Below are positions 1 to 7,943 of a DNA stretch of 64,000 nt, in pieces (the first letter of the stretch is position 1; each line of letters starts with the position of its first letter). The translations under genes and the position numbers were made by a program. Under the pieces are notes generated by a model. It ran no database searches and was not told where the DNA came from. It saw nothing but the letters and a program-made list of their open reading frames with translations. Source of the DNA: Couchioplanes caeruleus (GTDB taxonomy: Bacteria > Actinomycetota > Actinomycetes > Mycobacteriales > Micromonosporaceae). The stretch spans positions 6,696,001 to 6,760,000 of the forward strand of contig NZ_RJKL01000001.1 of NCBI RefSeq assembly GCF_003751945.1, in the 5' to 3' direction.

Positions 1-2
1 AG

Positions 3-569
3 GGCACCTACTACCGCACCGAGCTCGCCACCATCTACGACAAGCCCGAGCAGCAGGTCCCGATCTACATCGGCGCCTCCGGACCGGCCGCGACCCGGCT
101 CGCCGGTCGCGTCGCCGACGGCTTCATCACCACCAGCGGCAAGGGCCATGGGCTCTACACCGACACGCTGCTGCCGGCCGTCCGGGAGGGCGCGGAGAAG
201 GCGGGCCGCCCGCTCGACGACCTCGACCTGATGATCGAGGTCAAGGTCTCCTTCGACCCCGACCTCGAGAAGGCGCGCAACGACACCCACTACTGGGGTG
301 CGCTGGCGCTCTCGCCCGAGGAGAAGACCGGCGTCGAGGATCCGATCGAGATGCAGCGCCGTGCCGACGCGCTGCCGATCGGCCGTACGGTGACCCGCTG
401 GATCGTCTCCTCGGACCCCGACGAGCACGCGGCGAAGGTCGCCGAGTACCTGGACATGGGCTTCCGGCACCTCGTGTTCCACGCGCCCGGCCCGGACCAG
501 GACCGGTTCCTGCGGGTCTACGGCGAGCAGGTCCTGCCCCGGTTGCGCGACCGCGTCAAGCAGGGCTAG
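3..569 (+). CDS. fgd: F420-dependent glucose-6-phosphate dehydrogenase, C-terminal part
   Basis: Only the last 188 residues are in the window; the frame is open from the left edge. The family oxidises glucose-6-phosphate with the deazaflavin F420 and supplies reduced F420 in actinobacteria. The visible part includes GASGPAATRLAGRVADGFITT and SGKG (the F420/phosphate-binding side of the luciferase-like TIM barrel), then ADALPI, RWIVSSDPDE and HLVFHAPG near the end. These match my recollection of mycobacterial FGD1 closely in order and spacing. The stop overlaps the convergent glycosyltransferase stop by 4 bases. Other luciferase-like F420 oxidoreductases are possible but fit less well. Confidence 0.9.
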   Translation, partial: GTYYRTELATIYDKPEQQVPIYIGASGPAATRLAGRVADGFITTSGKGHGLYTDTLLPAVREGAEKAGRPLDDLDLMIEVKVSFDPDLEKARNDTHYWGALALSPEEKTGVEDPIEMQRRADALPIGRTVTRWIVSSDPDEHAAKVAEYLDMGFRHLVFHAPGPDQDRFLRVYGEQVLPRLRDRVKQG

Positions 570-1516
570 AGATTGTCGCGCCGCTCGCCCCTCACGATCC
601 GCGGAGCCGAACGGCGCCGGGGACGGGGCGGGACGGGCACCGAGTGCCGGGCGCCGTGACGGCCCGCCTGCTGGTCCGGCGCGACGGCCTCCGGGGCGGG
701 CGTCGCGCCGGCCGTCGCGCCGGGGGACGGGCGGCCCGCCGGGTGGATCCGTACGCGGCGCCGGCGGCGTGCGTACTCGATAGCCACCGTGCGCACCATC
801 CGTACGGCCACCGGCAGCAGGCGCCGCTGCCGGTCGCCGTAGATCCGGGGGTAACCGACCGTGGCCACCTCCACCACCCGCAGCCCACGGGTCGCCATCC
901 GGATCGTGATGAGGGTTTCGATCTCCGGGCCGTCGCCCCAGGCCCGGCGCCCGCGTCTGAGCCCCGGCACGTCCGGTCCGGGCAGGTCGAGCACGGGCAG
1001 CAGCTCCCGCCAGTACGCGTTGTAGCCGCAGCTCAGGTCCGTGTACCGCGTCCCGAACAGCAGGTTGACGATGCGGCTCAGCACCGCGTGCCCGAGGCGC
1101 TCGACCGGCCGGGCGTCACGGTGCTCGCCGCCGTAACGGAAGCGCGAGCCGTGCGCGGCCTCCGCGCCGGAGAGCAGCGCGTCGACGAAGCGCAGGATCT
1201 CGCCCGGGTCCGCCGACCCGTCGGCGTTGACCGTCACCACGATGTCGCCGGTGGCGGCGGCGAACCCGCACGCCAGGGCGTTGCCCTTGCCCGACCGCGT
1301 CTGACGGACGACGACCACGTCGGGGCGTACCTCGCGGGCCACCGCGACGGTGTCGTCGTCGGAGCGGCCGTCCACCACGACGACCTGGTCGACGGGGGGC
1401 AGGTTCTCCAGGACGAGCGGGAGGTTGTCCTCTTCGTTGAGGGCGGGGATCACGACGGTCACGGTGGGTGACGGTGCGCCGGTGGGCGGCGTAGGGCGTC
1501 GCGACGAGGGAGACAT
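566..1516 (-). CDS. family 2 glycosyltransferase (polyprenyl-phosphate sugar transferase type)
   Basis: 316 aa. It has a GT-A nucleotide-sugar fold: VVIPALNEEDN at 21-31, VVDGRSDDDT at 47-56 and the metal-binding region NADGSADP near 97-104. The later motif SCGYNAYWRELLP resembles dolichol/polyprenyl-phosphate mannosyl- or glucosyltransferases. There is no membrane segment, so it should act at the inner face of the membrane. The last 50 or so residues are a Pro/Ala/Arg-rich tail with no recognisable fold. The ATG is preceded by GAGGAG at about 7 bases. The acceptor and sugar cannot be told from sequence. It is convergent with fgd and divergent from the HAD phosphatase. Confidence 0.85.
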   Translation of the reverse strand: MSPSSRRPTPPTGAPSPTVTVVIPALNEEDNLPLVLENLPPVDQVVVVDGRSDDDTVAVAREVRPDVVVVRQTRSGKGNALACGFAAATGDIVVTVNADGSADPGEILRFVDALLSGAEAAHGSRFRYGGEHRDARPVERLGHAVLSRIVNLLFGTRYTDLSCGYNAYWRELLPVLDLPGPDVPGLRRGRRAWGDGPEIETLITIRMATRGLRVVEVATVGYPRIYGDRQRRLLPVAVRMVRTVAIEYARRRRRVRIHPAGRPSPGATAGATPAPEAVAPDQQAGRHGARHSVPVPPRPRRRSAPRIVRGERRDNL

Positions 1517-1635
1517 GGGGGGCTCCTCGACGGCGGGGGCAGGTCGCAGGGACGGATCTCAACTTACCAATGGACTACGGTGCGTCAACCGCGCCAGTAG
1601 GGTGCCAAGGAGTCGCCCATGGGAGGGGAAGGTTC

Positions 1636-2295
1636 GTGACAACGATCGAGGCGGTGGTCTTCGACCTGGACGGCGTCATCATCGACACCGAGGAGGTCTG
1701 GGAGGAGGTGCGCCGCGCCTATGTCGCCGAGCACGGCCGCGAGTTCCTTCCCGACAGCCAGACCCGGATGATGGGCATGAGCACCGGGGAGTGGTCGCGG
1801 CACCTGAGCGAGGATGTCGGGGTCCCGCGCCGGCCCGAGGACGTGGCCGCCGACGTGCTCGGCCGGATGGCCGGGCGCTACCGCGAGGCGCTGCCGCTGA
1901 TCCCCGGCGCGGTGGAAGCCGTCCGGCGGCTCGCCGCCCGCTTCCCGCTTGCGCTGGCCAGCTCGTCGGCGCGGGTCCTCATCGACCAGGTGCTCGAGAC
2001 GGCGGGGCTGCGGGACGCCTTCCGTGTCACCCTCTCCACCGAGGAGGTCGCCCGCGGCAAGCCGGCGCCGGACGTCTATCTGGCCGCGGTCGACCGCCTC
2101 GGCCTCAGCCCGCGGGTCTGCGCCGCGGTCGAGGACTCGAGCAACGGCCTGCGGGCGGCGGGCGCGGCGGGACTGGCGGTCGTCGCCGTCCCGCACGGGG
2201 TCTATCCGCCCGCGGAGGACGCCCTGGCGCTGGCGAGCCTGGTCGTCCACGACCTGTCCGAGCTGACGGTCGAGGCCGTCGGAAAGCTGCGCTGA
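1636..2295 (+). CDS. HAD-family hydrolase (beta-phosphoglucomutase-like phosphatase)
   Basis: 219 aa from a GTG start chosen because a purine-rich Shine-Dalgarno (GGGAGGGGAAGG, 1621-1632) lies just upstream; longer starts put non-homologous residues before the catalytic motif. Motif I is FDLDGVIIDT with nucleophile Asp10 and acid/base Asp12. A helical cap follows, then motif II (ALASSSARVL), the motif III lysine in GKPAPDVYL and the motif IV acid in VEDSSNGLRAAGAAG. This is the subclass IA pattern of beta-phosphoglucomutase and small sugar-phosphate phosphatases. Substrate unknown. Its stop is only 3 bases from the stop of the convergent monooxygenase. Confidence 0.88.
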   Translation: MTTIEAVVFDLDGVIIDTEEVWEEVRRAYVAEHGREFLPDSQTRMMGMSTGEWSRHLSEDVGVPRRPEDVAADVLGRMAGRYREALPLIPGAVEAVRRLAARFPLALASSSARVLIDQVLETAGLRDAFRVTLSTEEVARGKPAPDVYLAAVDRLGLSPRVCAAVEDSSNGLRAAGAAGLAVVAVPHGVYPPAEDALALASLVVHDLSELTVEAVGKLR

Positions 2296-2298
2296 GCC

Positions 2299-3492
2299 TC
2301 AGCCCGCCGGCCGCGCCGGCCGGGTGGGGTAGCCGGGGAGGTCGATCCTCGTGCTCCGGTCCCCGGCGACCCGCATGGTGAGGCGCAGGAACCAGTCGCG
2401 GTTGTGCAGCCAGTTGCGCATCCGGATGCCCCGGGCGGTGCGCGGCGCCAGGAAGCGGCCGGTCGTGTCGCCGCCGCGCTGTGCCCGCCGGGCCGAGGCG
2501 CCGACCATGGCCTCGTAGCGGGGGAACGCCAGGGTGTGGTCCCCGCCCGCCGTCGCCAGCTCGCCGGCCAGCACGTACGCGGCGACCAGCGCCGTACCGT
2601 TGCCCATGCCGCCGAGGGTGGCGCCGCTGGCCGCGTCGCCGGCGAGCGCGATGCGTCCCCGTGACCATGGCCTGATGTCCACCCGGCAGATCTGGTCGAA
2701 GTACAGGTCCGCCGCGTCGTCGAGGGCGCCGAGCATGCGCGGCACCTCCCAGCCCAGCCCGGCGAAACGTTCCCGGACGATCCGCTTCTGTGCCTGCAGG
2801 TCGTGCCGGTCGTACGGGATCTCCCGCGGCGACGAGAATGCCACGAAGGCGCTCGCGCGCGCCGGGTCCCGGTGATCGCCGCCGATCGCCGCGAGCCGGC
2901 CGGGCACGTTGTAGTTCGACGAGTCGCGGCCCAGCCCGAGGTGGTTGGGCATGTCCCAGCCCGCGACGTAGTAGCCGAGGTGGCGCACGTAGTCGCGCTC
3001 CGGCCCGAAGGTCAGGCGCCGCACGGTGGAGTGGACGCCGTCGGCCCCCACGACGAGGTCGAAGGTGCGGCGGGTTCCACTGCGGAAGGTGACGTCGACG
3101 CCGGTCCGTGTCTGTGCCAGCGCGGTGATCGTGTCCCCGAAGATCCATTCCGTACGGTCGCCGCTCGCCTCGCAGAGGATCCGCGACAGGTCACCTCGCA
3201 GCACCTCCAGCTCACCGCCGGCGAAGTCCGCGGGCATCTCCATGAGCCGTCGGCCGTGCTCGTCGACGAAGCGCATCGCGGTGCCACCGGTCTGGAGCTC
3301 CCGCAGCCTGCCGAGCACACCCATGCGGTCCAGCAGACCGAGGTGCACGGGACCGCGGTAGTCGACGGCGTTTCCGCCGGTGCGCAGGACGGGTGCGATC
3401 TCGACGACGGTCGGCCGGAATCCGTGCTGCGTCAGCCAATAGGCCAAGGCGGGCCCGGCGATGCTCGCGCCCGAGATGAGAACCGTCTGCAT
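2299..3492 (-). CDS. FAD-dependent monooxygenase (aromatic hydroxylase fold)
   Basis: 397 aa, the usual length of single-component flavin hydroxylases (PHBH/TetX/Rox type). The FAD-binding glycine motif is GASIAG at 8-13, the DG motif is GADGVHSTVRR at 149-159, and the GD motif is ALAGDAASGATLGGMGNGTA at 282-301. Such enzymes use NAD(P)H and O2 to hydroxylate aromatics or inactivate antibiotics; the substrate here is unknown. AGGAA precedes the ATG by about 6 bases. It is divergent from a TetR regulator 83 bp away, the classic arrangement of a xenobiotic-inducible enzyme and its repressor, so induction by a small molecule is likely. Confidence 0.88.
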   Translation of the reverse strand: MQTVLISGASIAGPALAYWLTQHGFRPTVVEIAPVLRTGGNAVDYRGPVHLGLLDRMGVLGRLRELQTGGTAMRFVDEHGRRLMEMPADFAGGELEVLRGDLSRILCEASGDRTEWIFGDTITALAQTRTGVDVTFRSGTRRTFDLVVGADGVHSTVRRLTFGPERDYVRHLGYYVAGWDMPNHLGLGRDSSNYNVPGRLAAIGGDHRDPARASAFVAFSSPREIPYDRHDLQAQKRIVRERFAGLGWEVPRMLGALDDAADLYFDQICRVDIRPWSRGRIALAGDAASGATLGGMGNGTALVAAYVLAGELATAGGDHTLAFPRYEAMVGASARRAQRGGDTTGRFLAPRTARGIRMRNWLHNRDWFLRLTMRVAGDRSTRIDLPGYPTRPARPAG

Positions 3493-3527
3493 GGCAGGTT
3501 CCTAACTGTGTCCCTAGGAATCAATTA

Positions 3528-3546
3528 TTTCTGTGTACGATAGAAA
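3528..3546. promoter_or_regulatory. candidate TetR operator between monooxygenase and regulator
   Basis: An imperfect palindrome with arms TTTCT and AGAAA separated by 9 bases, in an AT-rich patch that stands out from its surroundings. It lies in the 83-bp divergent intergenic region, where an autoregulating TetR repressor would normally bind. The arms are short, so this is a suggestion only. Confidence 0.35.
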
Positions 3547-3575
3547 CAGTTGTCATGAAGTGCAAGGGGAAATGA

Positions 3576-4253
3576 TTGACCGCCGAGTTCCTGTGGGGCG
3601 GACGCGCCCGGCCCACCCGCGGGCCGAAACCGGCCCTCACCCTCGACGGCATCGCCGGCGCGGCGATCGCGGTGGCCGATGCGGAAGGGCTCGGCGCCGT
3701 TTCCATGCAACGGGTGGCGGCCGAGCTCGGCTTCACGAAGATGTCGCTCTACCGCTATCTGCCGGGCAAGGCGGAACTGATCGCCGTCATGGTCGAGCGG
3801 GCGCTCGGGCGGCCGCCGGCGCTCACCTCGCCCGGATGGCGCCCCGGGCTCGAGGAGTGGTCACGGCTGCTGTTCGGCCGCTATCTGGCCCATCCCTGGT
3901 CCATCGAGGCGACCGTCGGCCGGCGGCCGCTGGGGCCGCACGAGATCGGCTGGATGGAATGCGCCCTCGCGCGGCTCGAGGGCCTTCCGCTCCGCGGTGC
4001 GGAACGTCTCGACACCATCGCGGTGCTGGCCGGGCATGGCCGGACGCTCGCGCAGCAGGCCGCCGCGATGCTCGGCGAGACGGAGATGATCGCGGCGATG
4101 GCCGAGATCCTCCGCTTGCACGGCGAGCGGTTCCCTCACCTCACGGCGACGATGGCGGACGCGGCCGGGGAAGAGGGCGCGGGTCAGGCCTTCGAGTACG
4201 GCCTGGCCCGCATCCTCGACGGCCTCGAGGTGCTGATCAGCAGCCGTCGCTGA
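3576..4253 (+). CDS. TetR-family transcriptional regulator
   Basis: 225 aa from a TTG start with AAGGGGA just upstream. The N-terminal helix-turn-helix spans roughly residues 22-65, including VSMQRVAAELGFTKMSLYRYL, typical of TetR/AcrR recognition helices. The C-terminal ligand domain is divergent, as usual for the family. It is transcribed away from the FAD monooxygenase and probably represses it and itself, releasing on binding the monooxygenase substrate or a related compound. The downstream neighbour is convergent. No other target is suggested by the context. Confidence 0.9.
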   Translation: MTAEFLWGGRARPTRGPKPALTLDGIAGAAIAVADAEGLGAVSMQRVAAELGFTKMSLYRYLPGKAELIAVMVERALGRPPALTSPGWRPGLEEWSRLLFGRYLAHPWSIEATVGRRPLGPHEIGWMECALARLEGLPLRGAERLDTIAVLAGHGRTLAQQAAAMLGETEMIAAMAEILRLHGERFPHLTATMADAAGEEGAGQAFEYGLARILDGLEVLISSRR

Positions 4254-4280
4254 GCCGTGGACCCACTCGGACCGCGGGTG

Positions 4281-6149
4281 TCAGGGCAGCCGGCGCTGCG
4301 GGCGTGCCGGTGCGGTCAGACCGTGGGCGGTGTGCGGCGCCGCAGCCGACGGGGCCAGCGTGACCGCCCCGGCCACCGGCAGAATGAGCGTGCTGCGCGC
4401 CAGGTCCACCTCGACCGTCGCGCCGGTGTTCGCGGCCGCCGTGTAGCCCGGATCGCTCTGGGTCAGCACCACTGCGAGCGTGTGCCCGGCCGCCACCGTG
4501 GCGTCGTACGCGCCGATCGGCACGGTGATCGTGTACCACCGGTCCGGCCGCAGCGGGGTGGTACGGCGCAGCGTCACGTGGTGGGCGGCGTCCTGCCAGC
4601 CGCGGGTCAGCACGGCGTGGTCGGTCGTCGACACCTCCTGCGCGACGTCGAGGTAACAGGCGTCGTCCGCGGCGGTCGACTCCCCCCAGCACGACTCCGT
4701 CTCCAGGGTCCGGACGCCCTCGCCCCAGGCGTACTGGATGCGTGGTGCCGTGCCGTAGTCCACGAGCCGGGCGGTGAGCTGGGTCGTGGGCCGGTCCACC
4801 CGGACCCGCAGCCGCACCGACGGCGAGCCCGACAGGCGCAGCGGCGCGGTCAACGGCCCGTAGCGGACGGCCACCCGGCCGGGGACCATCGCACCCGGAT
4901 GGGCCACCGCGAGGTCCTCGGGCAGGGACTCGTCGGTGTACGAGACGACGCCGGCGCCCAGCGGGGCGCTGACCGGCCGGGCGGCCGGCAGCGGCCAGTC
5001 GCGGGCGTCGGTGAAGACGCCGGGCGCGGTCTCGACCGTGGCCCGGGGCTCGCGCTCGACGCCGTTCTCCAGGCCCTGGAGCCACCGGTCGAACCACCGG
5101 TGCAGGGCGTCGACCCAGGCGCCGCGCCGCAGGTCGAACGGGTCGACGTGGCCGGCCTGGTGCAGCCAGATCTTGCGGGGCACGCCGCGGCGCGCGAGCT
5201 CGTCCCACCACCGGGCGAACTGCGGTGTGGTGACGTTCAGGTCGTTGACGCCGTGCACCACGAAGACGCTGGCGCGCACGCGGGACGCGGCCGGGCGGTA
5301 GTCGCGGTCGCGCCAGAAGGCGTTGTAGTCGCCGGTCTCCTCCGCGCTGTCCGTGGCCAGCGACCTGGTCACCGCCGTGCAGGATGCGACCCGGCCGCTC
5401 ACCGCGGACTGCAGGAAGGAGGGGTAGTTCGTGGATCGCAGCGCGCCGTTGGCGCGGGTGTAGTCGTACCAGCTCGAGATCGCCGCGATGGGCACGATCG
5501 TCTCGAGCCCCTCGACGCCGGTCGCCGCCACGCCGTTGGCGACCGAGCCGTCCCAGGACTTGCCGATCATGCCGACCCGGCCGGTGGTCCAGGTCGCCAC
5601 CGCCGGGCTGCCGTCCGCGGTGAAGGCGGGGGCGCGCCCGTTGAGCCAGTCGACCACCGCCCTCGCGCCGGCCACCTCATGCGGCCCGCCGACGTCCTCG
5701 CAGCCGGTGGAGCGGTTGGTGCCGCTCAGGTCGACGGCGGCGAACGCGTACCCGCGCGGCACGAAGTAGTTGTCGTAGAAGAGGGGCGCCTTGCTGATCA
5801 CGCCGTTCGCGTCGTACTCCTTGAGCTCGCTCTCGTTGCCGCGGCCGCAGCAGGCGTAGTAGGGCGAGGCGTCCATGATGACCGGGACCCGGACGCCCGG
5901 CTCCGTGCGCGGCCGGACCAGGTCCACGGCGACGCGGTCGGGCTCGCCGTCCTCGTCGGCGTCGCCGGTCGTCTGCACCCAGACGCTTTCCCGGACGGCG
6001 TCGGCGTAGTCGTAGACGGGAACTGTCTCACCGCCGCGCATGTACGCAGGCGTGGAAGATGCGCCGGGAGCGGCGTGCGCCGGTGCCGGCGCTGCCGGCA
6101 CGGCGAGCAGGGCCACGAGGAGGAGGCGGGGCATACGCATAGATGACAT
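4281..6149 (-). CDS. secreted CocE/NonD-family (X-Pro dipeptidyl-peptidase-like) hydrolase
   Basis: 622 aa from the ATG at 6149, chosen because it puts a normal signal peptide at the N-terminus (MSSMRMPRLLLVALLAVPA... ending AHA). An in-frame ATG at 6200 would add 17 residues ahead of it and has a closer GAGG. The alpha/beta-hydrolase core has nucleophile Ser in GKSWDG, Asp in VHGVNDLNV and His in HQAGHVDPFD. The C-terminal third is the beta-jelly-roll domain of the X-Pro dipeptidyl acylaminopeptidase/cocaine esterase family. It probably cleaves peptides or esters outside the cell. It begins a run of secreted hydrolases. Confidence 0.85.
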   Translation of the reverse strand: MSSMRMPRLLLVALLAVPAAPAPAHAAPGASSTPAYMRGGETVPVYDYADAVRESVWVQTTGDADEDGEPDRVAVDLVRPRTEPGVRVPVIMDASPYYACCGRGNESELKEYDANGVISKAPLFYDNYFVPRGYAFAAVDLSGTNRSTGCEDVGGPHEVAGARAVVDWLNGRAPAFTADGSPAVATWTTGRVGMIGKSWDGSVANGVAATGVEGLETIVPIAAISSWYDYTRANGALRSTNYPSFLQSAVSGRVASCTAVTRSLATDSAEETGDYNAFWRDRDYRPAASRVRASVFVVHGVNDLNVTTPQFARWWDELARRGVPRKIWLHQAGHVDPFDLRRGAWVDALHRWFDRWLQGLENGVEREPRATVETAPGVFTDARDWPLPAARPVSAPLGAGVVSYTDESLPEDLAVAHPGAMVPGRVAVRYGPLTAPLRLSGSPSVRLRVRVDRPTTQLTARLVDYGTAPRIQYAWGEGVRTLETESCWGESTAADDACYLDVAQEVSTTDHAVLTRGWQDAAHHVTLRRTTPLRPDRWYTITVPIGAYDATVAAGHTLAVVLTQSDPGYTAAANTGATVEVDLARSTLILPVAGAVTLAPSAAAPHTAHGLTAPARPQRRLP

Positions 6150-6351
6150 TCGATCGCATCGCGGCCCCGGAGTGAAGGCTGGGGCGGGTGTGAAAGACAT
6201 TCACCTCGGAGCGCCGACGTCGACAAGGCGTCCGGAGCGCGGATCAACCTCCGGATGGGGCTCTCGATGTTGGCACTCGGGGCTCTGTAGGGAAACAGAG
6301 GGTAACTGAGCGGCAACTGAGCGGACCTTCTGATGAAGAATCCGGTGCGGT

Positions 6352-6376
6352 TCGGGTGCAGATGAGTTGCACCCGA
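6352..6376. promoter_or_regulatory. 9-bp inverted repeat upstream of small gene
   Basis: TCGGGTGCA and TGCACCCGA are perfect inverted repeats with a 7-base spacer, ending 45 bp before the ATG of the 85-residue gene. The region (about 6280-6430) is less GC-rich than its surroundings. It also contains a direct repeat AACTGAGCGG (6304-6313, 6315-6324) and a CTCTGT/ACAGAG inverted repeat (6283-6300). The position fits an operator. The binding protein is unknown. Confidence 0.4.
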
Positions 6377-6421
6377 TTCCAACACTTTGGGTACTGCCAC
6401 CGTCCTCCGATACTCACGAAC

Positions 6422-6679
6422 ATGGAACCCATCACCTCAGTCAGCTTCGCCAGTGGAGCGTCACACCGCGCCACTGGCTGGCAGATGCAGCTCCGTGTTG
6501 ACTATGTCGTCAACAAGGTCATGCAAACGCATCGCGGCCAGTCCGAGGATGCGGTTGCCCAGGCCATCAACGATCAGCTCCGCAGCTTCGGCGTCTTCCC
6601 GAACGAGAAGAAGATCGCACAGTACGCAATGGCGATCAGTCAGTTGCCGTTGCTTCCCCCCAACAACCGCGTCGCCTGA
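6422..6679 (+). CDS. hypothetical small protein
   Basis: 85 aa, starting MEPITSVSF. I do not recognise a family. The protein looks soluble and largely helical after residue 20, with VDYVVNKVMQ and EDAVAQAINDQL predicted as amphipathic helices. It has no signal peptide, membrane segment or cysteine. Base composition is less GC-biased than in neighbouring genes, though third positions are still mostly G/C. The start was chosen at the ATG after a cluster of inverted repeats. It ends at a strong hairpin shared with the convergent dehydrogenase. It may be a recently acquired or fast-evolving gene. Confidence 0.6.
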   Translation: MEPITSVSFASGASHRATGWQMQLRVDYVVNKVMQTHRGQSEDAVAQAINDQLRSFGVFPNEKKIAQYAMAISQLPLLPPNNRVA

Positions 6680-6680
6680 C

Positions 6681-6715
6681 GTTCCCCGCCCGTTGCCCGT
6701 CACCGGGCGGGGAAC
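6681..6715. terminator. bidirectional hairpin terminator
   Basis: A perfect 12-bp stem, GTTCCCCGCCCG and CGGGCGGGGAAC, with an 11-base loop. It starts just after the stop of the 85-residue gene and its right arm covers the last codons of the convergent dehydrogenase gene. It lacks a long U run, as is usual for high-GC actinobacterial terminators. Confidence 0.75.
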
Positions 6716-7827
6716 CTCAGGATCCGGTCGTCGCCGTCGCGGACGTCTCCGCGCCCGTCGGTGTTCGACGTGGTGAGCCACAGTGCGCCGTCCGGTGCGA
6801 CCTCCACGGTGCGCAGCCGCCCGTAGCGCTCCGCCAGCTCCGCCTTCGCCGTGCCCCCGCCGAGCGGTACGGTCCACAGCCGCTCACCGCGCAGACCCGC
6901 CACATAGGCGGTGCTTCCGGCGATCGCCACGCCCGACGGTGACGCCTGTTCGGTCGTCCAGGTGACCAGCGGATTGACGAACCTGCGGTCGTCGCCCTTG
7001 CCCTCGACCTCCGGCCAGCCGTAGTTGCGCCCGGGTTCGATCTTGTTGAGCTCGTCGAACTGGTTCTGGCCGAACTCGGCGGCGTACATCGTCTTGTCGG
7101 CGGTCCAGGCGAGGCCCTGCACGTTGCGGTGCCCCAGGCTCCAGATCGGTGAGCCCGCCCGCGGGTTGCCCGGCGCGGGCGCGCCCTCCGGGGTGAGCCG
7201 CAGGATCTTGCCGTTCGGGTCGTCCCGGTTCTGCGACGCCGACGGGTCGCCGGCGTCGCCCGTGCCCGCGTAGAGCATCCCGTCCGGGCCGAAAGCGATC
7301 CTGCCGCCGTTGTGGATCCCCGCCTTGTCGATGCCGTCGAAGATCACCTTCGGAGCGGCGGCGCCGCCGAGCGTGAACCGGACGATGCGGTTGTCGTCGG
7401 CCGCCGTGAAGTACGCGTACACGTGGCGGGTCTCGGCGTGGTTCTTCGCCACCGCGAGACCGAGCAGGCCGCCCTCGCCGGAGGCGGAGACGCCGGGCAC
7501 CCGGTAGACCTCGCGGGGTTTGCCGCCGCCTGCCGGGATCTGCAGGATCCGGGCGCTGTCGCGCTCCGCCACCAGCGCACCGCCGTCCGGCAGGAACGCG
7601 AGTCCCCAGGGCGTGTCGAGGCCCGTGGCGACCGTTTCCGGCCGGCTCAGGTCGGGTGTGCCGCCGGTCGCGGAGGGTGCCGCGGAGGCCGGCGCCGCCG
7701 AGGTGGACGGGGCCGGCACGACCGGCGCGGCGGGTGATTCTCCGTCGCCTCCGGAGCAGGCTGTAAGCAGGACGACACTGGCCGTTGCGACCGCGAATCC
7801 CCAGCGTGTGGCGGAAGTCATCCCCAT
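6700..7827 (-). CDS. PQQ-type glucose/sorbosone dehydrogenase lipoprotein
   Basis: 375 aa from the ATG at 7827 (a second ATG follows two codons later); further upstream codons do not look coding. A lipoprotein signal, VVLLTACSGG, would anchor the protein outside the membrane, followed by a Ser/Ala/Pro linker. The rest is a six-bladed beta-propeller of the soluble aldose (GDH-B/Asd) type: LDTPWGLAFLPDG, GGLLGLAV, GIHNGGRIAFGPDGMLYAGTGDAGDP, then WSLGHRNVQGLAW and GRNYGWPEVEG. Family members oxidise sugars with PQQ, but many homologues have no proven cofactor. Substrate unknown. Confidence 0.85.
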   Translation of the reverse strand: MGMTSATRWGFAVATASVVLLTACSGGDGESPAAPVVPAPSTSAAPASAAPSATGGTPDLSRPETVATGLDTPWGLAFLPDGGALVAERDSARILQIPAGGGKPREVYRVPGVSASGEGGLLGLAVAKNHAETRHVYAYFTAADDNRIVRFTLGGAAAPKVIFDGIDKAGIHNGGRIAFGPDGMLYAGTGDAGDPSASQNRDDPNGKILRLTPEGAPAPGNPRAGSPIWSLGHRNVQGLAWTADKTMYAAEFGQNQFDELNKIEPGRNYGWPEVEGKGDDRRFVNPLVTWTTEQASPSGVAIAGSTAYVAGLRGERLWTVPLGGGTAKAELAERYGRLRTVEVAPDGALWLTTSNTDGRGDVRDGDDRILRFPAR

Positions 7828-7943
7828 ACCGTGCCCGTACCACCTGGGAGAAAACTGAAAATCGACCGGTCCGGATGCTTGACATGCCCCTGGCCTGCGG
7901 AGAAGGTCCACTCACGACCTTCCCATCCATGGAGGCCTTGACC

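Noticed and set aside
4281..6200. Start at the ATG 17 codons upstream (6200) for the CocE-type hydrolase
   Set aside because: It would put a long non-signal segment before the signal peptide; its GAGG is also very close to the ATG. It cannot be fully excluded.
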